In this document: positions 1 through 9,221 of the stretch, one piece after another | Layout of the letters: each line of letters starts with the position of its first letter | Position numbering within the stretch: the first letter of the stretch is position 1 | Assembly (NCBI GenBank): GCA_027475525.1 | Contig: JAMWFC010000031.1 | Coordinates: forward strand, 186,001 to 250,000 | Direction of reading: 5' to 3' | Origin: Macrolepiota albuminosa | Taxonomy: Eukaryota; Basidiomycota; Agaricomycetes; Agaricales; Agaricaceae | Length of the DNA: 64,000 nt | Notes under the pieces: generated by a model | Told to the model about the DNA's origin: nothing | Databases searched by the model: none | The model's input: the letters and a program-made list of their open reading frames with translations, nothing else | Made by a program: the position numbers and the translations under genes

Positions 1-360
1 AGGTAGGAGCATTTGGACCTTGCCATTTGCACTGCTGGTTGACCAACCATATGGTGCCGGTGCTTCACCACCATGTCCAGCATAATATATGAGAATGGGA
101 TCATGTTTACTGATCACTGGATTATTGGCAAGGTTTTCCATAGCTGATATGATAGCCTCCCGTGTCGCCTTTTCATCACGCAGATTAGCAATGCGATCCC
201 TCGGGATGCGAAATCTTGAGATCAAAAAGTTTTCGACTTCATTGGCATCGTTTTTCGCAAAGCGAAGATCAACGATATTAGGATCTCTGTATTCATCTAT
301 TCCAATTATTAAAGCGAAGATAGGGGGGCTACGATTGCTCTCAGCACCGTTTTCGACCAT
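1..360 (-). CDS. Caspase-domain (metacaspase-like) protein, N-terminal part, runs off the window
   Basis: Cysteine protease of the caspase/metacaspase clan, probably cytosolic. The visible 120 residues form most of the p20 domain: the first strand with IIGIDEY, the DAN segment after it, and PILIYYAGHGGEAP, whose His is the catalytic histidine. The catalytic Cys segment lies beyond the window edge. The start is the ATG at 358-360, because an in-frame TAA lies two codons upstream. It closely resembles the genes at 24942-27064 and 28815-30122, so this is a local family of at least three copies. The substrate is not predictable; fungal relatives cut after Arg or Lys. The call is secure for the domain, and the downstream gene structure is unseen. 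Confidence 0.85.
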   Translation of the reverse strand, partial: MVENGAESNRSPPIFALIIGIDEYRDPNIVDLRFAKNDANEVENFLISRFRIPRDRIANLRDEKATREAIISAMENLANNPVISKHDPILIYYAGHGGEAPAPYGWSTSSANGKVQMLLP

Positions 361-1015
361 GATTTACAAATTATACCTTTTGCTAGACATATCTTCAACA
401 GCTATGGTTTCGGCAGTAATGGAGACTCGCGAGTAGCAGTGATAGCAAAATATTCCAATGCAACCTCTTGAAACGTAAGATGAGCCAAATTTGAAGATGT
501 GTATGACCACGGAGATTTATGTAGGCACCTGGGAGTCACAATCCATCAATCTCACAACCTGTCTCTGGTGGGAGAAGACAATGCTAAGCTTAGTCGCTTG
601 TCTTGACACCCTTAACTTTTTCATCGTGAGATATATTGTTGCTTGAGATTCCTTGGGTGTCAATTGTTGCATACAAATAACGAGTGCTTTTCCTTCTGGA
701 AAATGAGGGAACATGATGTTTCATTGCCACTCTTGTATGAAACATTGTAGGACCTACTCCTTTTGTGTGTGGTGGAAAGCTTTGTATTCACCTGAAACCT
801 TTGAGCATGCAGGAACATTCCTTCTGATAGTGGTGCTGTTTGAAGTATCTAGTGTCTTATGTTTGTCATGTTTTCTATATGCGTACGGTTTCTTTGCATC
901 GCATATTGAGCTTCCTCGACTGGATTCAGTAGTCGTAAGACCATAAGGTCGCAACTTTTGGCGGGGTTTGATAGTCATATACGAGGGAGACGTCAGTTGC
1001 ATCTCCTTGCTAGGA
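361..1015. other. Intergenic stretch, no recognisable gene
   Basis: Upstream region of the caspase-domain gene at 1-360. Only short overlapping frames occur and none shows a known motif, so I see nothing else supportable here. Confidence 0.5.
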
Positions 1016-1020
1016 ACCTG

Positions 1021-1276
1021 TGTTGAAGTCAGAGGGGTGTCAGCTCGTGACGCCCCCAGATTACAACAAGTACATACATCACTAGTTTAGTTCCGCACTG
1101 TTCTGTAGAAGATTACTATCGTAGCCAATACACTCGCTCGCGGTCATTCGTGTTCGGCGCATCGTGTGCGTCTCTGTGGGCCTGAAAAGGTCTCTTGTGT
1201 CTCTCTCGTGTTCATCTCGTGTCACTCTCGTGTTCCCTCGCGCAGTCTCGCGCCTCTCGCGTTTATTCCCGCAACA
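1021..1276 (+). repeat. 5' LTR of element A
   Basis: 256 bp, TG...CA, matching 2487-2742 by eye. It lacks the CCCTCAGT hairpin and the intron-like segment of the copia LTRs B, C and D. Confidence 0.93.
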
Positions 1277-1288
1277 GGTTATGGGCCC
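1277..1288 (+). other. Primer-binding site of element A (half tRNA-iMet type)
   Basis: GGTTATGGGCCC directly after the LTR. Its complement contains CAT followed by AACC, as in the anticodon arm of initiator tRNA-Met. Priming by a cleaved half-tRNA is known for Drosophila copia. The same site follows the 5' LTRs of B, C and D. Confidence 0.8.
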
Positions 1289-1353
1289 CGGCCCCAAACT
1301 TAATCAAAACCATCGCTGCTTCTTTGCTTTTCTCACACGTCATTCTCGCTATC

Positions 1354-2411
1354 ATGGCTTACATACTTCCTCATTCATTCGCCTCTACCCTGCATCACAA
1401 TGTTCCCAACAAGCTCGACGATTCCAATTGGTTCACATGGACCAAGAAAATGATGGGTGCCCTTCGAACTGTCAGCATGACTGGTATTGTCACTGGCAAA
1501 CTTCCCACACTCAATGGACCAAGAAAATGATGGGTGCCCTTCGAACTGTCAGCATGACTGGTATTGTCACTGGCAAACTTCCCACACTCAACTCTGAAGA
1601 GAAGAAGGACTGGGATAGGTCAGATGGGATGCTGAGTGGATTTATTTATGGATGCGTCTCAGATGAGTACCAGTATCTTATTGAGGACTGCGAGACCGGT
1701 ACTGCTGCTTGGACAGCTCTCAAAGCTTATTTTGAAAAGTCAACTATTGGGAGCCATATGGCTGCTCGTGCAGCATTCTATGACATCCAACATCAGCCCG
1801 ATCGCCCTATCTCCGCTTATATTCAGGCCCTTCAATCTGCCAAGGAGAGACTTTCTGCATATGGTGTCAAGATTGAGGACACTGAATTCAAAGATGTTCT
1901 TCTCATGCATCTTGATGAAGCCTATCATTCCGTTCGGCTTAGCATTCTGGCTCAATCCCCTGAGCCTGATCTTGCTCAGATCAAGCAGATGCTCACTAGT
2001 TCCATCGCCGCTGACTCCACAATCACAATCAAGTCTGAAGAAGTTTTAGTTGCTCGAGGTCGGACTTCTGCTAGGGTTGGCAGCTCATTGGTTGATGACA
2101 AGGGCAATCACTGGTGTGATCCCAAGTCTGATGGTTGTCATCGGTGTGGCAAAAAAGGTCACCGCGCTTACACCTGCATTTATGATATGCCTCGCAACAT
2201 CAAAGATTACATTATGAAGAATCCTCGCCCTGGTTCATCCTCACCTTCACCTTCCCGCTCATCTCGTCATGCCCATACTGCCGATGCCAATTCTGTTCCT
2301 GTCCGTGCTGGTGCCGCCTTCACTATTGATCCTAATTATGTCGACCCCACCTCTGATGATGAATGGTATACTGCACTCACAGCTGAGGAACGTGCCCCTC
2401 GTGTTCTTTGA
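1354..2411 (+). CDS. Gag of element A (CCHC zinc knuckle)
   Basis: Structural nucleocapsid protein of a copia-type element. From the ATG at 1354 the frame gives KLDDSNWFTWTKKM, the usual start of gag-polypeptide-of-copia domains, followed by a helical capsid region. A zinc knuckle CHRCGKKGHRAYTC lies at 2136-2177, and a Ser/Pro-rich tail ends at TGA 2409-2411. The frame is broken only by a 77-bp exact tandem duplication at 1437-1591, which shifts the reading by two. Counting one copy gives an unbroken frame of about 326 residues. I infer that the break is an assembly artefact, because twelve more duplications of the same length occur in the window. No pol domain follows. Confidence 0.85.
1437..1591. 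repeat. 77-bp exact tandem duplication #1 (inside gag of A)
   Basis: Two copies, period exactly 77. It shifts the gag frame. Probable assembly overlap. Confidence 0.95.
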
Positions 2412-2486
2412 TGGATATTCTAGAATCGGTGGGAGTCTTATTGGATTTGGTGGGAGTATTTTTGCGTCACGCTGGACAGGTGGGAG

Positions 2487-2742
2487 TGTTGAAGTCAGAG
2501 GGGTGTCAGCTCGTGACGCCCCCAGATTACAACAAGTACATACATCACTAGTTTAGTTCCGCACTGTTCTGTAGAAGATTACTATCGTAGCCAATACACT
2601 CGCTCGCGGTCATTCGTGTTCGGCGCATCGTGTGCGTCTCTGTGGGCCTGAAAAGGTCTCTTGTGTCTCTCTCGTGTTCATCTCGTGTCACTCTCGTGTT
2701 CCCTCGCGCAGTCTCGCGCCTCTCGCGTTTATTCCCGCAACA
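2487..2742 (+). repeat. 3' LTR of element A
   Basis: 256 bp, matches the 5' LTR by eye. Preceded by purine tract AGGTGGGAG and followed by the TSD copy ACCTG. Confidence 0.93.
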
Positions 2743-2747
2743 ACCTG

Positions 2748-3736
2748 TCGGTTCACAAGTGCAATGGGAATGTAAATCACTTTTCTGGTACCCAAACTGC
2801 CATTCATGGATGCGTGGGCCGGATTAACAGGTCCCACCTGACGAAAACATGACACTGACCGTCACACGGACCAGGTTCAATCTTTGATGCAGCATGGCCG
2901 ATCGTGGACAAGGTAGTCTTGAGGGCGAGTAGAAAATGTTCTGGAAATGTGGAGCTCCATGTGCCGATGGAATGACAAATGTCGGCAGAGATAACGTGAA
3001 GGCGATGCCACCCGGGTGGATCGGTTCTGCCTAATATCGTGTCAACACCTATATCTTCTGAGAATGTTTATGGATGAGCTTCTGATTGCTAGATTTGAAA
3101 CGTACTGTACCCACTACTGTTCACTCCTACGGTGTTATGAATACTAAATTTATCAAATAGAAATGGCTCCCTGCTAACGTGTTCGTCTGAACCAACGTTC
3201 TTCCTTGTTACCATTATATGGTGATGCGTCTGCCTCAAGGTTTGAGGCAGATAGAACGAAGTAAAAACAGTTCCCAGATATACCCTAAGATGCTGAATAC
3301 CGTGAGCATTCGTCGAAACCCATAGATGAGGAGAGACTGACCCTCGAAAACCCATGCAATGACAAGCCAGCGGAGCAGTAAGTGTGAAAGCAACGATCAA
3401 AGATTGATCGTACGGACACAGCCGTAGGTGGCAGTGCCCGGCAGGGACGAACATCCCATCAACACCTGACGTCATGGCACAGTCCACCAAGAAGGATGTG
3501 CTTCTTGCCTGCCACCTTCCGCCGCTCAGCCGCAGCTGCTTCTGCGCATGGAGCGCGTTCATGCCCCCCTTCCACAACTTTAGTATTCGATCTCATTCAT
3601 TTCCAACACATCCGATTTCAATCCAGCCTTATCCACTTGGTGATATGCGAAGTGTATGCTAACTCCCTCTGTTACATCATCATCTGCTATACGAAATTCG
3701 CTCTCTACAGCACCCATCTTATCGGAAAATCTTGAA
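2748..3736. other. Intergenic stretch, no supportable gene
   Basis: Lies between element A and the CLN3 pseudogene. A 162-codon minus frame (3089-3577) has no recognisable domain. I see no repeats or RNA genes. Confidence 0.45.
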
Positions 3737-4572
3737 ATGCGACCGCTAGATAACGTCCCTGTGGACCCGTCGCTATCGACCGTTTGTCTGGGGTAGACGA
3801 CGACGAGCTATCACAGATTGCAAGGAACAAGAAAGGTATTGTTTGACAAGTTCTGTTGCACAGCGACTCTGTAGTATGCTGACAAACATTCAATTTATAC
3901 AGGACACGAACGAGGGCTTTATTGCAGACTTGGAGTATCTTTCTTTCTTTTTGATCTTCTCAACACCGATAAGCAAGCCCTTGATTTACAATCCCTCATT
4001 AAGGAGTGACATTATCGTATGCTCAGTTCTCTACGTCACCATACTTTCTGCCGCCTTAGACCTTGTACCGCCTTCAACTCCCAAAGGAATAATCGCCTTT
4101 GTTAACATCGCCCCCGCTCTACTTGCCAAGATTGGATGGCCTTATCTATTGAAGGGTCATATACGATACACGAAACATCTCATAGGGTGTTGCTTGCTTA
4201 GTTCCACTGGGATGATTGTACGCCCTGTGCCTTCTCTTCCCTCAGCGTACCTGATTGCTTTTCAAGGTCGTTGCCGCTTTTGATAGTCTCAATATGCGGC
4301 TTCTTGGGATCAGCCTCGCATCTTTCTCATCAGGTAGAGGACTCTGCCGTCGACGTGTGGATACTCAGCTAAACACTCTGACATTACTAGACTTAGGTGA
4401 GTTAACTTTCTTATAACTGTCGACTACGTATGCGCTACCTTCCGTCGCTGGCCGTAGTGTTGGGTAATCTACACTTTCTGGTCTTGGAACCACAATAATC
4501 AGACGCGTTTAGGTATTTTGCCTCTGAAACCGGAGCGGCCGGTCTCGGTGCATTTCTTTGGTGGGAGGTTCG

Positions 4573-4867
4573 TGTCAGAGTAGACTCATCACTGTGGCGG
4601 CGGCGTTTCTCGGTTACTTCCCGGCAACTCAACAGTTTTTCTCTTTTTATTGAATTCACTTATTTACTTCTCCAGGGCGATCGTATTCAATCGTCCTGTA
4701 TAGTTTACTCAGCCACCGGGTCTCTATGTGTGGCGTGACCCGGTCCTATCCCTCAGTTCTTTTACCAAAGACTGAGGGTATGTCACTTTCGATATATGAA
4801 TCTGTCTTGCTTACTTACGTCCGACCTGTATTTAAGACTTCGTATTTAAGACTTACTTCGTACTACA
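4573..4867 (+). repeat. Solo LTR F inside the CLN3 pseudogene
   Basis: Starts TGTCAGAG and ends CTACA, flanked by a perfect TSD GTTCG (4568-4572 and 4868-4872). It carries the CCCTCAGT...ACTGAGGG hairpin (4750-4779) seen in copia LTRs B, C and D, followed by a GTATGT...TTTAAG segment (4778-4836). The second, joined exon copy of those families is absent. It interrupts the exon coding for the WWEVR region. Confidence 0.85.
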
Positions 4868-4919
4868 GTTCGAAGTCTGGGCGTGTGAGTTGGCGTTGGG
4901 CTCTCATCAGTGCGCCTTG

Positions 4920-5073
4920 CATTGCTTTTTGAAATCTTCTCGCTGACATCGTGTTGTTTAGATTATGCCCTGGATCATACCGATCACGTATTTTTTCATT
5001 GCTTTTTGAAATCTTCTCGCTGACATCGTGTTGTTTAGATTATGCCCTGGATCATACCGATCACGTATTTTTT
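4920..5073. repeat. 77-bp exact tandem duplication #2 (CLN3 intron/exon)
   Basis: Copies 4920-4996 and 4997-5073, duplicating a splice acceptor and the start of an exon. Probable assembly overlap. Confidence 0.95.
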
Positions 5074-6493
5074 CCTATTACCCCACAGGTCTGCCTTCCT
5101 CCATGCTGCGTCTCCGTCACTAGATGAAAACGCAACAATGCCTGCGGAAGACTATGACGTAGCATACACGCCACTGCCTGCAACGGAGGATGAGGCAGGA
5201 GAGGAGGCGGGTTCTATGTCTTCTGGTCCCAAACGGGTAGTATCGTTATCTGCGAATGATAAATGGCGTCTAGTCAAGCCTTTATTGATTAAGTATATGC
5301 TACCTCTATGTGGTATGAAAGGTGTCGCATTTTCAGAAATTCACTGACATATCATAGGTTGAATACACGATTAACCAAGTACGTACGATATTTGTGTGGT
5401 TTATCAATGCTCTTAGGAGACTGTTAGTCGCTCCGACCCTCCTCTATCCTGTACCCAATGCCAAGGATCACTCTATTCTCAACAAGCTCATTCACAGTGT
5501 CCGTGATTATTATCCACTCTGGCAAGTACGTCTGTGACCAGCTCCTTATCTTGCCAATCTTATTTCGATGGACCTTTTCAACAGCTCGTGTACCAGACGA
5601 CCGTCTTCTTGTCCCGATCCTCCATTACATTAGGTATATACCGCCCCTTCCAGCCGGTCTGCTTTCTCTTCCCGCTGTTCTCCAGGCCTTGATCTTTACT
5701 ATATTGGCTTTTGAGTCTGCTGTAGGGTTGTTCCCAGCAGACGATGGCGCTGTAAGCATTATAACCGTATTTCTGCTCATCAGCCTTGAAGGTGTCTGTG
5801 GTGGTCTTGCGTAGTGCGTTCTTTCTATAGCGTTGAACGTTTATCTTGACTGGCCATTCACTCTCATCAGCGTGAATGTGTTCACCGTATAAATCAGAAA
5901 CGCCTAGACTCACAGAGTGCCCACGACGTCGAACGCACCAAGCAGGAAAGGGAGTTCAGGATTAGCTCAATTGGGTTCGCTGATTCGTGTGGGATTTTGT
6001 TTGCAGCGGTTATTGCTGTGCCGACGGAGGTTACGCCGTTGCAGGGCACAGATCAGCAGAGGCAAGACGCTTTGTCAAGGCTTGTAGAATTACACATGTA
6101 TGTCCACGTTTCATTACCATAATCTTAATAAATCTTATGCTTGTCAATATCTGCTGAATGATGTTGCCTGATTGTGTCGTATGTCAGTACCGAATATAGC
6201 TCGTTTTCAGACGCAGGGCGGAAATTGGTGCACTACAACAAGAAGACATTGTCCAAAGAAAACGTTGCTGGGGTATCTTAAGGACGTCCCTCGTCTGTGA
6301 TGTCCGTTATCAAAGATTCATCTCTTTTGAACTCAAAAGCATCCTTGCAGAATGCTTGCGGCGAACGAGATATGATAGAAAGATACTCAAGGACTGTCTT
6401 CCGATTGCCATGGGTTCATGTACGTCATTCGAAGAAAATTTAGCCGTTTTCATACTGGTACAGTATCTTGTGACCGCATCAGCTGGCGACACC

Positions 6494-7774
6494 CTACTTC
6501 TTCTGCGACCACGTCATGTACACCTGTAGGTAGACGCTCCTTAAAGGGTCTTCGGCTTCTCGAAATATTTCCTCCCTCATACCGGAACTCATAATATCAT
6601 CGTCAAACCACTGGAGGGTCTTTGTCTTTGCCAAAGCTTGACATAAAGATGTCCACATTACCTGACCCATCCACTGGGTATTGGGGTCTGAGTGATTTGA
6701 TGCTTTAGTCTTCCATTGTAATCACACTATTTTGAGGGGCTTACCACCACGATCTTTGTCATTTGTATAACACCTAATTCCAATGTTGTGGACTTGACTT
6801 GTAAAAGGATTGAGAAATCACTAATGGTCCACACAAGTAACTCATAGAAGAGACTCACGAAAAGCTTCCCAATCCTTTGAGTACTGGGTAGAGCGATGAA
6901 GCGGCAAGTACATCGACGTTTCTAGACCTCGAATATAAAATGCACTTCTCATTGAACACCTTTAGGGACGGCCCCAAGTCCTGAGGTCCATCGTCATAGA
7001 GATAAATGTCTACCTCCTCAATCCAGAACCATCCTCCAGGTTTCAGGAAAGAGATGACATTATTGAGTACCTCTTTCCAGTTGGGAAGCTGGAGGGGAGA
7101 GATGATTACACCACCGTAAGGCAATAAATAGAACAGACATACATGCATAAAGACGAAGCGTGCATGAATAATATCAAAACTTTCTGGTTTAAAGGGTAAT
7201 TGATTCGTGATATCAAGTTGTTGGAATTGCATATTTGAAGGTAAGGGACGTGGAGGTAATGAAGATTTGTCAACTGCAACGACTGTGGCTTCAGGATATG
7301 TCTGTGCAGCTTGAATGGCCCTTTGTAGATCATTGAAAATTATGACTGTACGCTACAGAGTAGACATACCAGGCACCACTGCCACAGCTATCGACGGAAT
7401 TGGTGAGCCAATGACCTCTAGAGTCAGTCAAATTTGACAATGCCTCACCCGAGCTCAAGAATTTGCTTAATGTTTTGGACTGGTGGGCACAAGGTAAGCT
7501 TATGGCCCAAGTAAGCGTCGATTCCTTTGTGCATTTCATCTAACCTTTTGTTAATGATAACAAAAGTTAGTCTGAGTACAGGTTTGATGGAAGGCAGTAA
7601 AATCAAAATCACCTCTCCCATTCTGAAGCAGTGTTCTAGCTTTGGATGAGCATCACATACCACAAGAAATTTCGGACTGACTGTCAAGTAATATAGCTCG
7701 CCGGTCTCATTGGATGCAGGAGTTGTATCAGTTACCATCATCGCTTTACAAAACGGCGGGTTACCACAATTCAT
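6494..7774 (-). CDS. Class I SAM-dependent methyltransferase (LaeA-like fold)
   Basis: Transfers methyl from S-adenosylmethionine to an unknown substrate. About eight small exons are inferred. They read ERLD-like RLDEMHKGI, then ILELG, then CGSGAW (motif I, on an 18-nt exon at 7370-7387), YPEATVVAVDKS (motif II, acidic residue binding ribose), FDIIHARFVFMHV, and FLKPGGWFWIEEVD (post-motif). The C-terminal exons end EDPLRSVYLQVYMTWSQKK with TAG at 6494-6496. Joining ILELG + CGSGAW + AIQAA keeps phase exactly, which supports the model. The start is taken as the ATG at 7772-7774, but a nearby in-frame Met is possible. It resembles the stand-alone methyltransferases common in mushrooms. There is no operon or cluster context. 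Substrate unknown. Confidence 0.8.
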
Positions 7775-8621
7775 TTTATACTATCTTTGAGCTCGAAACA
7801 TTTCCGTTCACACGCTGTGCCCCTGAGAAAAAAACATGTGGACACTTTCCCATTAAAGTTGAGGAGAGATGACAGGAACTTGCGGTTCTATCTCAATAGC
7901 CCATTCAAAATTAAGGAATGTACTAACCAAAATGGCTTCTTTTGTCTAATCAAGTTCCTCCCGTCTCCGGCAACAATGCTTTATCCTGACATTAAGTTTA
8001 GAGTATAGCTGCAGGAGCCAGTGGGCTGGTGCCCAGTAGCATGGTTGGGGAAATTCTGCGTCAGCTCCGAACCGGAAGAATCAACGTGCGTGAATTTTCG
8101 CATAACGTTATGACGACCATGTGAAGCTCGCAACATGTGCGAAGAGCTCAATCAATTCGATGCCCTATATTGAATACTTTGCCCAGTGAGACAGAATTGA
8201 GAGAGGTTAAACTTGCTGACCAAGCATGTCCTAGTCTGGGTAGGTGGGAAAAGAAGGTGTCAATAGTTCAATCAGGCTGCCAACATAATGTGTGGTCCAT
8301 TGGATGGGTCAGCATAGCTGTTGAGGTTGGAGCAAGGTTGATTTGATCAGCTGCTTATCGTTGGCTTAAAACTGGCAGGCAGCAGGACTGTCATTGGCCT
8401 ACTCAGCTGACTCATACCGTTGTGAGTTCTGAATCTTGGGATTGATCTCAAGAAGATACCATCCAGGTGCAGGAGAGGTTATAGTGTCGTAGGGCCTTAC
8501 TGGGAGTTGCAGCTTAGAGGGAGCCAATAGGCGATCAGTCTTCTAAGACCTACACCAACCAAACACCAGCAAGCATTGCTGAGAGTAGAAGGGTCAAGAG
8601 AAAATAGGGATGGCATGATAA
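7775..8621. other. Non-coding stretch upstream of element B
   Basis: AT-rich and CpG-poor, with no frame of recognisable content. Confidence 0.5.
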
Positions 8622-9002
8622 TGGTGGATAAGTTGAGGTCTTAATATGGAGAAATACTATACCTTACTATACCATGTGACCTAGAATACAATACCCAAGC
8701 AATATGCACATAAAAATAGGTCTCAAAAAATAAAAGAGTTCATCATCATCATCCTTTGTTACTTACACATATTTATACCACTACCTACTACACAGCACCC
8801 TCAGTTCCTTATACAAAACTGAGGGTGAGTTTTGACATACTCATTAGAATATGCACTGGACACTAATCGTATCTAGACAGATTAACTTACTACAAATCTG
8901 TATAGGTACAATGACATCAATATAGTTCTTTATACAAAACTGAGGACAGATTAACTTACTACAAATCTGTATAGGTATTGAAACAGGTCTTTTATTCTAA
9001 CA
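8622..9002 (+). repeat. 5' LTR of element B with intron-like segment and joined exon copy
   Basis: The end (CTAACA before the PBS) is firm and the start is approximate. Contains exon-like block Y at 8805-8824, GTGAGT...CTAG at 8825-8876, block X at 8877-8905, a 20-nt linker, then Y and X directly fused at 8926-8974. Confidence 0.75.
8825..8876 (+). other. Spliceosomal-type intron inside LTR B
   Basis: 52 nt with donor GTGAGT, branch-like CACTAAT, and acceptor CTAG. The sequence expected after its removal is present downstream at 8926-8974 with one mismatch. Confidence 0.7.
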
Positions 9003-9221
9003 GGTTATGGGCCTTTACTGTGTCAACTAAAACAACACACATCGGAATCTCCTGTTCTATCATACCTATCACATCCCAGGTTCTGAATCCCTGATTAATC
9101 ACTCACATCGTTAACAATAGCTTGATTCTATTCTCATGCAACACTCTAAAATCAGGAAGACATGCAATAAGCTCTACCCTCTTGACTGTCTCCCCAGCCA
9201 GAACCACCCACCTTTCCATGA

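Larger units (their letters stand above)
1021..2742 (+). mobile_element. Element A: complete gag-only (non-autonomous) LTR retrotransposon
   Basis: Two LTRs of 256 bp that look identical by eye begin TGTTG and end CAACA. They are flanked by a perfect 5-bp target duplication ACCTG (1016-1020 and 2743-2747). The internal 1.2 kb holds a primer-binding site, one gag frame and a purine tract (2478-2486), with no protease, integrase, RT or RNase H. This is the architecture of TR-GAG type non-autonomous elements that depend on the enzymes of an autonomous relative. The matching LTRs and TSD indicate a recent insertion. The CCHC Gag type and the tRNA-iMet-like PBS tie it to the copia lineage. Confidence 0.92.
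3737..6110 (+). pseudogene. BTN1: CLN3/battenin (Btn1) family lysosomal/vacuolar membrane protein, decayed
   Basis: The intact family is a multi-span membrane protein of the vacuole/lysosome involved in pH and basic amino-acid homeostasis. Signature pieces occur in order across many short introns: LSAALDLVPPSTPKG and IGWPYLLKG (4030-4190), a TGAAGL segment (about 4530), PWIIPITYFFLLP (5044 on), KPLLIKYMLPL (5275 on), PLPAGLLSLPAVLQAL (5641 on), ISLEGVCGGLA (5780 on) and EREFRISSIGFADSCG (5950 on). Damage: a solo LTR (4573-4867) splits an exon; TAA at 4414-4416 replaces a Gln (CAA) codon; TGA at 4886-4888 replaces an Arg (CGA) codon; the intron at 3969-4026 has AT instead of GT as donor; an early stop lies near 3795 and a frameshift near 5905. 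The 77-bp duplication at 4920-5073 is probably artefactual. Both clear stops are C-to-T changes. Identity is secure; exon ends are approximate. Confidence 0.82.

Noticed and set aside
1437..1591. Reading the 77-bp duplications as genuine tandem duplications or programmed frameshift signals
   Set aside because: Same exact length at 13 unrelated sites, no mismatches, and LTR lengths and frames agree only when one copy is removed.
3089..3577. 162-codon minus-strand frame
   Set aside because: No recognisable motif, no splice partners, and composition like non-coding DNA.
7787..8346. Short plus-strand frames upstream of element B
   Set aside because: No domain, no splice pattern, and CpG-poor repeat-like DNA.
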